From NCBI GenBank assembly GCA_947493945.1, contig CANLSR010000003.1, positions 186,001 to 250,000 of the forward strand: 64,000 bases of DNA. Direction: 5' to 3'. This DNA comes from an uncultured bacterium (GTDB lineage Bacteria > Bacteroidota > Rhodothermia > Rhodothermales > Rubricoccaceae). A program made the position numbers and the translations under genes. Positions 1 through 9,304 of this stretch are shown here, piece after piece. Below the pieces are notes generated by a model. The model was not told the origin of the DNA. It worked only from the letters and a program-made list of their open reading frames with translations, and searched no databases. Position 1 is the stretch's first letter. Every line of letters starts with the position of its first letter.

Positions 1-299
1 CTCGCTCAGCACTGTAAGGTTCGGCCGGGTTGACCCACCCCGTCTACCCGCGAGGTATTGCCTGCCGAGGGCGTCCGCGCGCAGACGACGCAATTCGCAA
101 CCGCAGCGGACCTGTCCTGGACCGCCCGAAGCTGCACCGGAACCAGCGGGCCGACCTTTCCGCCAGTCTGCGGCCAGGACACGTGACCACGCACCGCCCG
201 GACCCGCGACACAGCCCTCCAGAGCTTTCTCCCCGTCGGAGCCTTTTGCGAGGATGCCCCCCGCGTGAGACGCCCGCGTGAGACGTGCCGGCGCGTCCG

Positions 300-1004
300 C
301 TACCCGAACAGCGCGTCTTCGAGCTGGCGGACGCGCTCGTCGTCGCGGACGACCTGGGCCTCGGGCGTCTCGGCCGGCTTCCGCGTGGTCTCGGGACGGC
401 TCGTCGCCTCGGCCTCCGCCGCCGCCAGCCGCTCGGCCTCTTGCTCGGCGGCGATCTCAGCCACGATCATGTCCTGGAACGGCTCCTGCGCGCGCGCGAA
501 CATGACGTGCGGCTCCTCGACGGGCGCGCCAGCCTTCTGGCGCTGGCGGTAGAGCTTGAGGCAGCCGTTCCACAGCGCCCGCCGCAGCCCCCACTTGTCG
601 ACGGAGTACGAGCCCGACTTGCGCGTGCCGGCCGCGTTGACCCAGTTGAGCTGGACGTAGAGCTTGGGCGCCGGGCCGCTGGTCTTCTCGCGCAGCGACA
701 GGCCCACGACGCCGGTGTTGCTCCAGGCCTTGCGCGGCTTGGTCGGCGCGTCGGGGATGGACGCCAGGAGCTGGTCGCGGTAGGCGAAGGCCGCCTCCAG
801 CGCCGCGTCGGAGTCGTCGTAGCGGGCGTCGGCGAAAAACTTGGACTGGCGCTCGCCGTCGCGCCGGGCGCGGACCTGCCAGCCGTGCGTCGGGTGCCGG
901 CCGGGGTGCTCGTCGGACGGCTCGATGTCGATCCGCGTGATGTGGTGAAGCCGGCGGAGGCCGCCGGAGGGGCGCCCCGTGGCGCCAGATGTCTCAAGTT
1001 CCAT
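300..1004 (-). CDS. Protein with two AP2-like DNA-binding domain repeats
   Basis: Two segments with AP2-like pattern: GWQVRARRDGERQSKFFADARYDDSDAALEAAFAYRDQL and NTGVVGLSLREK...KLYVQLNWVNAAGTRKSGSYSVDKWGLRRAL; no nuclease motif visible. Confidence 0.6.
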   Translation of the reverse strand: MELETSGATGRPSGGLRRLHHITRIDIEPSDEHPGRHPTHGWQVRARRDGERQSKFFADARYDDSDAALEAAFAYRDQLLASIPDAPTKPRKAWSNTGVVGLSLREKTSGPAPKLYVQLNWVNAAGTRKSGSYSVDKWGLRRALWNGCLKLYRQRQKAGAPVEEPHVMFARAQEPFQDMIVAEIAAEQEAERLAAAEAEATSRPETTRKPAETPEAQVVRDDERVRQLEDALFG

Positions 1005-1052
1005 CAGGTCGGGGAGGCAGACAGCTCGGCGCGGACGGCCGGTAGCGTCGTG

Positions 1053-1328
1053 CTAGCGGGCGACGCCCGGCGCCACGGCCTCGACGCGCGTGACCTCGGG
1101 GACGGCACGCCGGATGGCCTGCTCGATGCCCGCGCGCAGCGTCATCATGCTCATCGGGCACGTGCCGCACGCGCCCAGGAGCGCTAGCTCGACGACCATG
1201 TCGTCGGTGACGTTCTCGAGTCGCACGCTGCCGCCGTCGGCCATCAGGTACGGCCGGATGGAGTCGAGGGTGTCCTCGATCCGCTGGCGGAGCTCGGGGT
1301 CAGCAGGGTCGAGGGTGGCGTGGGCCAT
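1053..1328 (-). CDS. NifU C-terminal-domain Fe-S scaffold protein (Nfu-like)
   Basis: IRPYLMADGGSVRLENV...LLGACGTCPMSMMTLRAGIEQAI with CxxC; start chosen at internal ATG (MAHATL). Confidence 0.85.
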   Translation of the reverse strand: MAHATLDPADPELRQRIEDTLDSIRPYLMADGGSVRLENVTDDMVVELALLGACGTCPMSMMTLRAGIEQAIRRAVPEVTRVEAVAPGVAR

Positions 1329-1426
1329 ATCCGCAAAGGGTGAGCCCGAAGATACGACGGGCGGGGTCGACAAAGAGAGCGTGGGAAGAGAACGGAGCGG
1401 CCGGTGCGCTCCTGTCCGGGCTTCGT

Positions 1427-2287
1427 CTACTTGTAGAGAATCTCGATGGGCTGGGTGGGCGGCTGCTCCGCCGTGCGCCGCTCGACCTCGGCGGCGGTGC
1501 GCTGGGCCATCTCCACGAAGGCCTGGGCCGACGCGCTCTCGGGCTCGGCCAGCACGATGGGCGTGCCCTGGTCGCCGGCCTCGCGCGTGGCCTGCTCGAT
1601 GGGCACCGCGCCCAGCACCGGCACGTCGAGCTCGGCCGCCAGCCGCTGGGCGCCGCCCTCACCGAACAGGTAGTACTTGCGGTCGGGCAGGTCGGGCGGC
1701 GTAAAGTAAGCCATGTTCTCGACCACGCCCAGGACGGGCACGTGGACGTTCTCGAACATCTTGACCGCCTTGCGCGCGTCCGCCAGCGCCACGTCCTGAG
1801 GCGTCGAGACGACCACGGCGCCCGTCAGCGGGACCGTCTGGACGATGGTGAGCTGGATGTCGCCCGTGCCCGGCGGCAGGTCCAGCACCAACGTGTCGAG
1901 CTCGCCCCAGGCGGCCTGGCCCAAGAACTGGCGGACGGCGCTGGACACCATCGGCCCGCGCCAGATCACCGCTCGCGCGTCGTCCACCAGGAAGCCCATC
2001 GACAGCAGCTTGACGCCGTAGCGCATCAGCGGCACGATCTGGCGGCCCTCGTTGACGCGCGGCTTCTCGTCGGCCGGCACGCCGAACATGAGCGGCACGG
2101 ACGGGCCGTAGACGTCGGCGTCGAGCAGCCCTACCTTCTGGCCGCTCTGGGCGAGCGCGACGGCCAGGTTGGCGGCGACGGTGCTTTTGCCCACGCCGCC
2201 CTTACCGCTGGCGACGGCCACGAAGGTTTTCACGTTTCCTAGTCCGGCGGGGGCCTGGGGACGGGGCGTGTCGGGAGAGTCTGCCAT
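1427..2287 (-). CDS. Mrp/ApbC/NBP35-family P-loop Fe-S carrier ATPase
   Basis: VASGKGGVGKSTVAANLAVALAQ...GLLDADVYGPSVPLMFG; start chosen at MADSPDTP. Confidence 0.9.
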   Translation of the reverse strand: MADSPDTPRPQAPAGLGNVKTFVAVASGKGGVGKSTVAANLAVALAQSGQKVGLLDADVYGPSVPLMFGVPADEKPRVNEGRQIVPLMRYGVKLLSMGFLVDDARAVIWRGPMVSSAVRQFLGQAAWGELDTLVLDLPPGTGDIQLTIVQTVPLTGAVVVSTPQDVALADARKAVKMFENVHVPVLGVVENMAYFTPPDLPDRKYYLFGEGGAQRLAAELDVPVLGAVPIEQATREAGDQGTPIVLAEPESASAQAFVEMAQRTAAEVERRTAEQPPTQPIEILYK

Positions 2288-2437
2288 CGGAGTGGGGGCC
2301 TGGGCGGTGGGGACCCGAGCGTGAGGCGCGGGTTCCGGGTTCGCACGGTCTGAACGGCGGACGGAAACGGGCAGAGGATCGACGTGCTGTTTTTTTAACA
2401 CACCTCTTGACAGCCAGCCGGCCGAGCCCTACCATCC

Positions 2438-2451
2438 GTTAAGTTTTTAAC
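2438..2451. promoter_or_regulatory. Candidate BlaI-type operator (GTTAA-gttt-TTAAC) with direct repeat TTTTTAACACACC at 2392-2404 and 2444-2456
   Basis: Inverted repeat and 13-nt direct repeat immediately upstream of the BlaI-like gene, in a locally AT-rich divergent spacer. Confidence 0.45.
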
Positions 2452-2458
2452 ACACCCC

Positions 2459-2836
2459 ATGCCCCTCCGCCTCAGCCGCCGCGAGCGAGAAATCCTCGAC
2501 GTGCTCCACCGCCTGGGCACCGCCTCGGCAGCCGACGTCCGCGCGGCGCTCGACGACCCGCCCAGCGACTCCGCCGTCCGCACCCACCTCCGGATCCTGG
2601 AGGAGAAGGGCCACGCGCGCCACGAGCAGGACGGTCCGCGCTACGTGTACCTGCCGGTCCAGAGCCGCGAGGTCGCCGGCCGCAGCGCCCTGCGCCACCT
2701 GACCCAGACGTTTTTCGGCGGCGCCCCCGAACGCGCCGTCGCGGCCCTATTAGACGAGGCCTCGGCCGACCTGTCGGACGACGACCTCGACCGGTTGGAC
2801 GACCTGATCCGGCGCGCCCGCGCCCAGGGACGATGA
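2459..2836 (+). CDS. BlaI/MecI-family winged-helix repressor
   Basis: LSRREREILDVLHRLGTASAADVRAAL...DSAVRTHLRILEEKGHARHEQDGPRYVYLP; followed by overlapping M56 gene. Confidence 0.88.
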   Translation: MPLRLSRREREILDVLHRLGTASAADVRAALDDPPSDSAVRTHLRILEEKGHARHEQDGPRYVYLPVQSREVAGRSALRHLTQTFFGGAPERAVAALLDEASADLSDDDLDRLDDLIRRARAQGR

Positions 2837-4587
2837 CTGCGCTCCTGACCGTCGCCGTCAAGGGCCTGGTCGTGCTCGGAGCGGCGGCATTGGTCGCGCG
2901 CGTGCTGCGCGGCGCCTCGGCTTCGACGCGGCATGGACTCTGGGCAGTCGCGTTCGCCGCGCTCGCACTGCTGCCCGTGCTGGAGGCAACCGGCCCGCGC
3001 TGGCCCGTCGGCGTGTGGCCCGCGGCAGAGCCCGACGTCGACGTGGTGTACGACTATGCAGAGGGCGGCATCGTCGTCGGCGACGGGCACATCTACGGCA
3101 TGGACGGCATGGAACTCCATCACGAGTTCAGCTTGGAGACCAGCGACCACACGGAGCACGACTCCTACCTGATGTCGGAGGACGGCTACGGCATAGAGAT
3201 AGAGCACAGCTACGACACGGAGACGTCTGTGTCCTCCGCACTCGCCTTTGCAGACGAGTGGCCTACCACTCACTGGTCGCCGTCGGCGCTGATGCGCACC
3301 GCTAGTCGGGCGGGCGGATGGCTGGCGGCCCTGTGGGGCGCCGGCGCGCTGGCGGTCGCGCTGGGGTGGCTGGCGGCGCTGCTCGCGGCGCGGCGCGTCG
3401 TGGTCGGGGCTCGGCCGGAGGCCGACGACGAGTGGGCGGTTCAGGCCGAGCGCGCCCGCCGGCTGGTCGGGTTGCCGGCGCCTGTGCCCCTGCTCCGCTC
3501 CGACGCGCTCGACGTGCCCGTGGCCTGGGGATGGGGCCGGGGCGCCGTCGTGCTCCCCACCAGCGCCGACGCCTGGGACGACGACCAGCGCGAGGCCGTG
3601 CTGCTCCACGAGATGGCGCACCTGGCGCGGCGCGACGCCTGGAGCCAGTCCGTCGCCCAGGTCGCCCTCGCCCTCCACTGGTTCAACCCGCTGGCGTGGT
3701 GGGGCTACCGCCGCTTCCTCGACGCTCGGGAGCACGCCTGCGACGACGCCGTGCTCCGGAACGGCGCCCGCCCTTCGACCTACGCCGAGCACCTGGTGAG
3801 CGTGGCCCGGGCCGTCCGCCGCGACCGGCTGGCCCTGGCCGGCCTGGCGCCGATGGCGCGGACGGCGCCCGTCCAGGCGCGCGTGGTCTCCATCCTCGAC
3901 CCCGCCCGCGTGCGCGGACGGATGGGCCGCGTCTCGGGCGCGGCGCTCGTGCTGCTGGCGGCCGGCGTGCTCGCGCCGCTGGCGGCCCTCCAGCCCGTGG
4001 CCCAGACGCCGCCAGCGCCGGCGGCCCCGCTCCCCGACTGGACGGCCGTCGCCGACACGCTGGACGAGCTCTACCGCGTCGAGCCCGCGCCAGAGCCCCA
4101 CCTGGACGTTTGGGCCGAGGTGGAGGACGCCATCCTAGAGTCTGCCGAGGCCATCGACGAGGTGGCCCAGGAGATGGAGACGACCGAGCACTCGGCCCGT
4201 GCAGCGGAGGTGCACGTGGGAGAAGTCGAACCGCTCCGCCCGGGCGTCGACCCCGACGTCGTGGACGGCGTGAGCGCCGAGATCCGCAGCGCCATCGACG
4301 GCGACATCGAGAACGCGCGTGCCGACATCCGCCGCGCCATCCGCGAGTTGGAGCGGCTGGACGGCCCGGCCGCGCGCCTCCGCATCGACGCGCTCCGCCA
4401 GGCCGAATGGGGGCTGGCCCAGATCGACCGCCAGGCCCTCCGCGAGAACGCCCGCGCCGAGGCCCGACGCGCGCTCGACCGGGTCCGCCAGCGGCCGGCG
4501 CCCAGCGTGGCCGAGCCGCCGGCCCCGCCCGCCCCGCCCCGCCCCCACGCGCCGGCGGCTGCACCGGCCGACGGCGGGCGACGGTGA
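2833..4587 (+). CDS. BlaR1-like M56 family membrane metallopeptidase
   Basis: N-terminal TM segments, AVLLHEMAHLARRDAW zinc motif, FLDAREHACDDAVL; ATGA overlap with blaI-like gene. Confidence 0.88.
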   Translation: MTALLTVAVKGLVVLGAAALVARVLRGASASTRHGLWAVAFAALALLPVLEATGPRWPVGVWPAAEPDVDVVYDYAEGGIVVGDGHIYGMDGMELHHEFSLETSDHTEHDSYLMSEDGYGIEIEHSYDTETSVSSALAFADEWPTTHWSPSALMRTASRAGGWLAALWGAGALAVALGWLAALLAARRVVVGARPEADDEWAVQAERARRLVGLPAPVPLLRSDALDVPVAWGWGRGAVVLPTSADAWDDDQREAVLLHEMAHLARRDAWSQSVAQVALALHWFNPLAWWGYRRFLDAREHACDDAVLRNGARPSTYAEHLVSVARAVRRDRLALAGLAPMARTAPVQARVVSILDPARVRGRMGRVSGAALVLLAAGVLAPLAALQPVAQTPPAPAAPLPDWTAVADTLDELYRVEPAPEPHLDVWAEVEDAILESAEAIDEVAQEMETTEHSARAAEVHVGEVEPLRPGVDPDVVDGVSAEIRSAIDGDIENARADIRRAIRELERLDGPAARLRIDALRQAEWGLAQIDRQALRENARAEARRALDRVRQRPAPSVAEPPAPPAPPRPHAPAAAPADGGRR

Positions 4588-4636
4588 GGCGTTCGGGCCG
4601 CGCCGGACGGTGAACGGGGGAGTGGCACAGGGAAGA

Positions 4637-4652
4637 TGCTAAATTTTTAGCA
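4637..4652. promoter_or_regulatory. 16-bp inverted repeat TGCTAAA-tt-TTTAGCA, candidate operator
   Basis: Perfect 7-bp arms in an AT-rich patch between the M56 gene and the DUF5916-like gene. Confidence 0.45.
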
Positions 4653-4709
4653 CTCGCTGTAACCATCGGGCCCCGCCATCCGTGAGGAGGGCGTCTTCTC
4701 CGCCCTACC

Positions 4710-7379
4710 ATGCGCTCGCTCTCCCTGCTGGCCTTCGCCCTCGCCGCACTGCTCGCCTCCCAGGCACACGCCCAGCCCACGCTGGCGGCCCACGCCGTCG
4801 AGGCCGGAGCCGTCCAACTGGACGGCGTCCTGGACGAGGCGGCCTGGGGCCAGGCCGGCGCCGCCGGCGACTTCGTCCAGCAGCGGCCCGACGCCGGGGC
4901 CGCCGCCTCGGAGCCGACGACCGCCGAGGTGCTCTACGACGGCTCGGCGATCTACGTCGGGATGCGGATGGCCGACAGCCAGCCGGGCCAGATCGACGCC
5001 CGCCTGGGCCGGCGCGACGCCTACCTGGAGACCGACTGGGCCTCGGTCATGATCGACTCGTACAACGACGACCGGACGGCCTTCATGTTCAGGGTCAACC
5101 CGGCCGGCGTCCGCGTCGACCGGCTGCTGTTCGACGACGTCGACGAGGACCAGTCGTGGGACGCCGTCTGGGAGGTGGCGACCACGCGCGACGACCGGGG
5201 CTGGACGGCCGAGTTCCGGATCCCGCTCAGCCAGCTCCGCTTCTCCAGCGGCGCCGGCGCCCAGACCTGGGGCCTCAACTTCCAGCGGATCCACTTCCGC
5301 ACCGGCGAGACGTCCTACTGGGCGCCCGTCCTGCCCTCCGAGCAAGGCCTGGTGAGCCGGTTCGGCGCGCTGGCGGATCTCCGCGGGCTCCGGCCGCCCC
5401 GCCAGCTCGAGGTCGTGCCCTACCTCGCGGCCTCGGTCGAGCGCGCGCCGGGCGACGCCGCCGACCCGTTCTACCGCGCGACCGAGGCCTCGCCCCGCCT
5501 CGGCGCCGACCTCAAGTACGGCCTGTCGTCGGACCTGACGCTGACGGCGACCGTCAACCCGGACTTTGGCCAGGTCGAGGCCGACCCGGCCCAGGTCAAC
5601 CTGGGCGGCTTCGAGCTGTTCTTCCAAGAGCGCCGGCCGTTCTTCGTCGAGGGGACCGACGTGTTCTCCATGGAGCCCCGCCGCTACTTCTCCAACGGCC
5701 GGCCGGACCTGCTCTACACCCGGCGGATCGGCCGCGCCCCGCAGCGCGGCTCGTTCGTGCCGGACGAGGCGGAGCAGGCCGCCGGCGACAACGGGACGGT
5801 CTACACCGACGCCCCCCAGCAGAGCACCATCCTGGGCGCGGCCAAGCTCTCCGGCCGTGTGGGCCGGGTCTCGTTCGGCGTGCTCAACGCCGTGACCGGC
5901 CCCGAGTACGGCTCGTTCCAGGCCCTCGACCCCGACGAGCGGATGGTGCTGAGCGACCGGGCGCTCATCGAGCCGACCACGAACTACGCCGTCGGCCGCG
6001 CCCGGGCTACGTTCGGCCGGACCTTGGTCGGGGGGCTGGCGACGTCGGTCGTCCGCAGCACGGCCGACGCGGCCATCGGGGACCTGCTGCCCGCCCAGGC
6101 GACGGTCGCCGGGCTCGACGTGGAGCACCCGTTCGGCGACTGGATCGTGAACGGGCAGGTGGCCGGCAGCGTGGTCACCGGCAGCGAGAGGGCCCTCGAA
6201 CGCGTCCAGCGCGCCTTCCCCCGCCTCTACCAACGCCCCGACGCCGGCCACCTGACGCTGGACACCACGCGGACGGCGCTGGCTGGCTTTACCGGGGAGG
6301 CCAACCTGCTCAAGACGGCGGGGGAGCACTGGCTGGTCGGGGTCCACGCCAACGCCACGTCGCCGGGCTTCGACTCGAACGGGCTCGGCTTCCAGTCCCG
6401 CGCCGACCAGGTCGGCGGCGGCACGGTCGTGATCTACAACCAGAACCAGCCGCAGGGGGCGTTCCAGCGGTGGGGGGCCAACGTGTTCGGGGGCCTGGCC
6501 TGGAACTTCGCGGGCGACCGCACCAACACGTTTGTCGGTGGCAACGTGGACGGCACGTTCCGCAACTTCTGGGGCTTCGGCGTCAACGGCAACGCCGGCA
6601 CCCGCACGGTCGACGACCGGGGCACGCGCGGCGGCCCGCTGATGACGGACCCGGCCGGCGGGCGCCTCAACCTCAACGCCTGGACCGACGACCGGAAGGC
6701 GGTCTCGGGCTACGCCTGGACCGGCGCCAGCCGCGACGAGCTGGGCGGCTGGTTCCACGGCGCCGAGCTCGGCGTCGAGGTCCGGCCCTCGTCGTCGCTG
6801 TCGATCGACCTGTCGCCCGAGGTCGGCTTCTCGCACGACGTCCGCCAGTACGTCGGCGCCTTCGACGCGCCGGGCCTGGACGCCACGTTCGGCCGGCGCT
6901 ACGTGTTCGGCACGATCGAGCAGACGACGGTCTCGCTCAACGCCCGGCTCAACTGGACGTTCACGCCCACGCTGTCGCTCCAGACCTACCTCCGCCCGTT
7001 CGTGTCGCGGGGCGACTACACCTCGTTCCGCCAGCTCACCGAGCCCGGCCAGCTCGACCTGCCGGTCTACGGCCAGGGCGCCGGCTCCATCGAGACCCTG
7101 ACGAACGGCGACGGCGCGGTCTCGTACCGCGTGACCGGCGACGACGGCGGCACGGCCGAGTTCGACGACCCCAGCTTTACCGTCCGGGCGCTCCAGGGCA
7201 ACGCGGTGCTGCGCTGGGAGTACCGGCCGGGCTCGGCGTTGTTCGTGGTCTGGCAGCAGCAGCGCAACGGGTTCGAGCCCGACGGCGCGCTGCGGTTCGG
7301 CCGCGACGTGCGCGGGATCTTCCGCGACACGCCGACGAACGTGTTCCTGGTCAAGCTGAGCTACTGGCTGGGCGGGTGA
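4710..7379 (+). CDS. DUF5916-type outer-membrane protein with N-terminal CBM9-like domain
   Basis: Signal peptide; VQLDGVLDEAAWGQA...LYDGSAIYVGMRMADS...WTAEFRIPLSQLRFS...TWGLNFQRIHFRTGETSYWAPV; C-terminal beta-barrel-like. Confidence 0.8.
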   Translation: MRSLSLLAFALAALLASQAHAQPTLAAHAVEAGAVQLDGVLDEAAWGQAGAAGDFVQQRPDAGAAASEPTTAEVLYDGSAIYVGMRMADSQPGQIDARLGRRDAYLETDWASVMIDSYNDDRTAFMFRVNPAGVRVDRLLFDDVDEDQSWDAVWEVATTRDDRGWTAEFRIPLSQLRFSSGAGAQTWGLNFQRIHFRTGETSYWAPVLPSEQGLVSRFGALADLRGLRPPRQLEVVPYLAASVERAPGDAADPFYRATEASPRLGADLKYGLSSDLTLTATVNPDFGQVEADPAQVNLGGFELFFQERRPFFVEGTDVFSMEPRRYFSNGRPDLLYTRRIGRAPQRGSFVPDEAEQAAGDNGTVYTDAPQQSTILGAAKLSGRVGRVSFGVLNAVTGPEYGSFQALDPDERMVLSDRALIEPTTNYAVGRARATFGRTLVGGLATSVVRSTADAAIGDLLPAQATVAGLDVEHPFGDWIVNGQVAGSVVTGSERALERVQRAFPRLYQRPDAGHLTLDTTRTALAGFTGEANLLKTAGEHWLVGVHANATSPGFDSNGLGFQSRADQVGGGTVVIYNQNQPQGAFQRWGANVFGGLAWNFAGDRTNTFVGGNVDGTFRNFWGFGVNGNAGTRTVDDRGTRGGPLMTDPAGGRLNLNAWTDDRKAVSGYAWTGASRDELGGWFHGAELGVEVRPSSSLSIDLSPEVGFSHDVRQYVGAFDAPGLDATFGRRYVFGTIEQTTVSLNARLNWTFTPTLSLQTYLRPFVSRGDYTSFRQLTEPGQLDLPVYGQGAGSIETLTNGDGAVSYRVTGDDGGTAEFDDPSFTVRALQGNAVLRWEYRPGSALFVVWQQQRNGFEPDGALRFGRDVRGIFRDTPTNVFLVKLSYWLGG

Positions 7380-7469
7380 CGCGCCTCCGCTGCGCACTGG
7401 CCCGCCGCGCTGGCGGTGCGCGCCGCCCGCGGGACCGATAGTTTCCCGGCTGGCCCCCTCCCCCCGCCC

Positions 7470-8669
7470 ATGCGCCCGCTCCTCGCCCTCGTCGTCCTGG
7501 CCCTCGTCGGATGCAGCGGACCGTCCGCCGTGCCCGACACCTCCGTCGAGGCCCGGGCCCGCGCTCTGAGCCAGGACGCCCTCGTCGTCGACACCCACAT
7601 CGACGTGCCGTACCGGCTGCGCGAGGCGCCCGACGACGTGTCCAGGGCCACCGCCAGCGGCGACTTCGACCACCCGCGCGCCGTTCGGGGCGGGCTCGAC
7701 GTGGCGTTCATGTCCGTCTACATCCCGGCGCCCTACCAGACCACCGGCGGCGCGCGTGCGCTCGCGGACTCGCTCATCGACAGCGTCGAGGCCATCGCCC
7801 GGGCCCACCCCGACCAGTTCGCGGTCGTGCGCTCGGTCGAGGACGTGGGCCGGCTCCGCGCGCCCGGCCGCGTGCTGCTGGCGCTGGGCATGGAGAACGG
7901 GGCGCCGGTCGAGGGCGACCTCGCGGCGCTGCGCCACTTCCGCGACCGCGGCATCCGCTACGTCACCCTCACGCACAGCCGCGACAACGAGATCTCGGAC
8001 TCGTCCTACGACACGACCGGCACGCACGGCGGGCTGAGCGACTTCGGCCGCGACGTGGTGCGCCAGATGAACCGGCTGGGCATCATGGTCGACGTGTCGC
8101 ACATCTCGGACGCCGCCTTCGACGACGTGATGGAGACCACGGCGGCGCCCGTGATCGCCAGCCACTCGTCGGCGCGGCACTTTACGCCGGGCTTCGAGCG
8201 CAACATGAGCGACGCCATGATCCGGCGGCTGGCCCAGAACGGCGGCGTGGTCCAGATCAACTTTGGCTCGTCGTTCTTGCTCAAGCGTGTCCAGGACGAC
8301 CAGGCCGCGCTGCGCCAGCGGCTGGCGGACGAGTTCGAGACCCGCGGCCTGCGGTTCGGCTCGCCCGAGGCCGACGCCTTCCAACAAGCCTTCGAGGCCG
8401 AGAACCCGCTCCGCCTGGCGGACATGACCGACGTGGCCGACCACATCGACCACGTGGTCGAGTTGGTGGGCATCGACCACGTCGGCCTGGGCTCCGACTA
8501 CGACGGCGTCGGGCCGACGCTGCCGGTCGGGCTGGAAGACGTCTCGACCTATCCCAACCTGGTCGCCGAGCTGCTGCGCCGCGGCTACTCCGAGGACGAC
8601 GTCCGCAAGGTGCTGGGCGGCAACGCGATGCGCGTCTGGCGCGCCGTCGAGGCCGCGGCCACGGAGTAG
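7470..8669 (+). CDS. Membrane dipeptidase (peptidase M19), predicted lipoprotein
   Basis: Lipobox-like LVVLALVGCSG; LVVDTHIDVPYRL, VMSDASH-type motif MVDVSHISDAAFDDV, ASHSSARHFTPG, VGLGSDYDGVG. Confidence 0.9.
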   Translation: MRPLLALVVLALVGCSGPSAVPDTSVEARARALSQDALVVDTHIDVPYRLREAPDDVSRATASGDFDHPRAVRGGLDVAFMSVYIPAPYQTTGGARALADSLIDSVEAIARAHPDQFAVVRSVEDVGRLRAPGRVLLALGMENGAPVEGDLAALRHFRDRGIRYVTLTHSRDNEISDSSYDTTGTHGGLSDFGRDVVRQMNRLGIMVDVSHISDAAFDDVMETTAAPVIASHSSARHFTPGFERNMSDAMIRRLAQNGGVVQINFGSSFLLKRVQDDQAALRQRLADEFETRGLRFGSPEADAFQQAFEAENPLRLADMTDVADHIDHVVELVGIDHVGLGSDYDGVGPTLPVGLEDVSTYPNLVAELLRRGYSEDDVRKVLGGNAMRVWRAVEAAATE

Positions 8670-8679
8670 TAGCCCGCCT

Positions 8680-8703
8680 CGCTGGCGGTGGGCGCCGCCA
8701 GCG
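8680..8703. terminator. CGCTGGCGG...CCGCCAGCG inverted pair at convergent junction
   Basis: Arms 8680-8688 and 8695-8703 in the 36-bp spacer between convergent genes. Confidence 0.6.
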
Positions 8704-8705
8704 GG

Positions 8706-9062
8706 TTAAGTCCGCTGGTGGCACGTGTCGAGGATCAGCGCCAGGGCGGCGGCAGGCGGCTCGAACACCAGCCGGTTCTCGAACCGAAGCACGGCGATCC
8801 CGAGCGTTGCAAGGGCCTGCGACCGCTCGGCGTCCTCCCGCTGGCGGCCGTCGTGCACGGCGCCGTCTACCTCGACCGCCAGCCGGGCGGCGGGGCAGTA
8901 AAAGTCGAGCACGTACGGCCCGACGCCGAACTGGCGCCGCCACTTGAAGCCGCCTAGCTGGCGCCGGTTGAGCCGGGTCCAAATCGCGGCCTCGGCTGAC
9001 GTCCCGTGCGTGCGAAGGTGCTGGCGGAGCGGTTTCTGGGGACGGCGGTTGTAGAGCTGCAT
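8706..9062 (-). CDS. DUF559 (Vsr/restriction-endonuclease-like fold) protein
   Basis: AEAAIWTRLNRRQLGGFKWRRQFGVGPYVLDFYCPAARLAVEVDGAVH...RSQALATLGIAVLRF. Confidence 0.88.
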   Translation of the reverse strand: MQLYNRRPQKPLRQHLRTHGTSAEAAIWTRLNRRQLGGFKWRRQFGVGPYVLDFYCPAARLAVEVDGAVHDGRQREDAERSQALATLGIAVLRFENRLVFEPPAAALALILDTCHQRT

Positions 9063-9176
9063 GGGTGGGTAGACCAGAGCTGCTCTCCGGCCTAACCCTC
9101 TCGCCGGCACAGACGCCCCCCTGTTAGGCCGTCCATCGCTTGGCTACGCCGTCACTTCGTGGTCGCTCAGCGGACG

Positions 9177-9216
9177 GCGCGAACTGTCCCCCTCAAATGA
9201 GGGGGAGAGTTCGCGC
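9177..9216. repeat. Long hairpin: GCGCGAACT g TCCCCCTC aaat GAGGGGGA g AGTTCGCGC
   Basis: 17 paired positions with one internal G/G mismatch and AAAT loop; non-coding region beside DUF559 gene. Confidence 0.85.
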
Positions 9217-9304
9217 GGAGGAGCCACGGGCAGCGCAGAAGTCCCTCACGACCGCACCGACGGCTGTTAGGGACTCCGTGCGAACGGGGGGTTCCGGCGC
9301 CGCG

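Noticed and set aside
261-285. Short tandem repeat CCGCGTGAGACGc x2
   Set aside because: Two 12-bp copies only, no associated gene or structure; too little to interpret.
2407-2435. TTGACA-17-TACCAT sigma70-like promoter ahead of the BlaI-like gene
   Set aside because: Good match to the E. coli pattern, but the other candidate promoters here look Bacteroidota-like; not claimed without TSS data.
4647-8480. 1277-aa minus-strand ORF opposite the DUF5916 and dipeptidase genes
   Set aside because: Compositional shadow ORF in high-GC DNA; Arg/Gly/Val/His-rich with no family motifs, while the plus strand encodes clear proteins.
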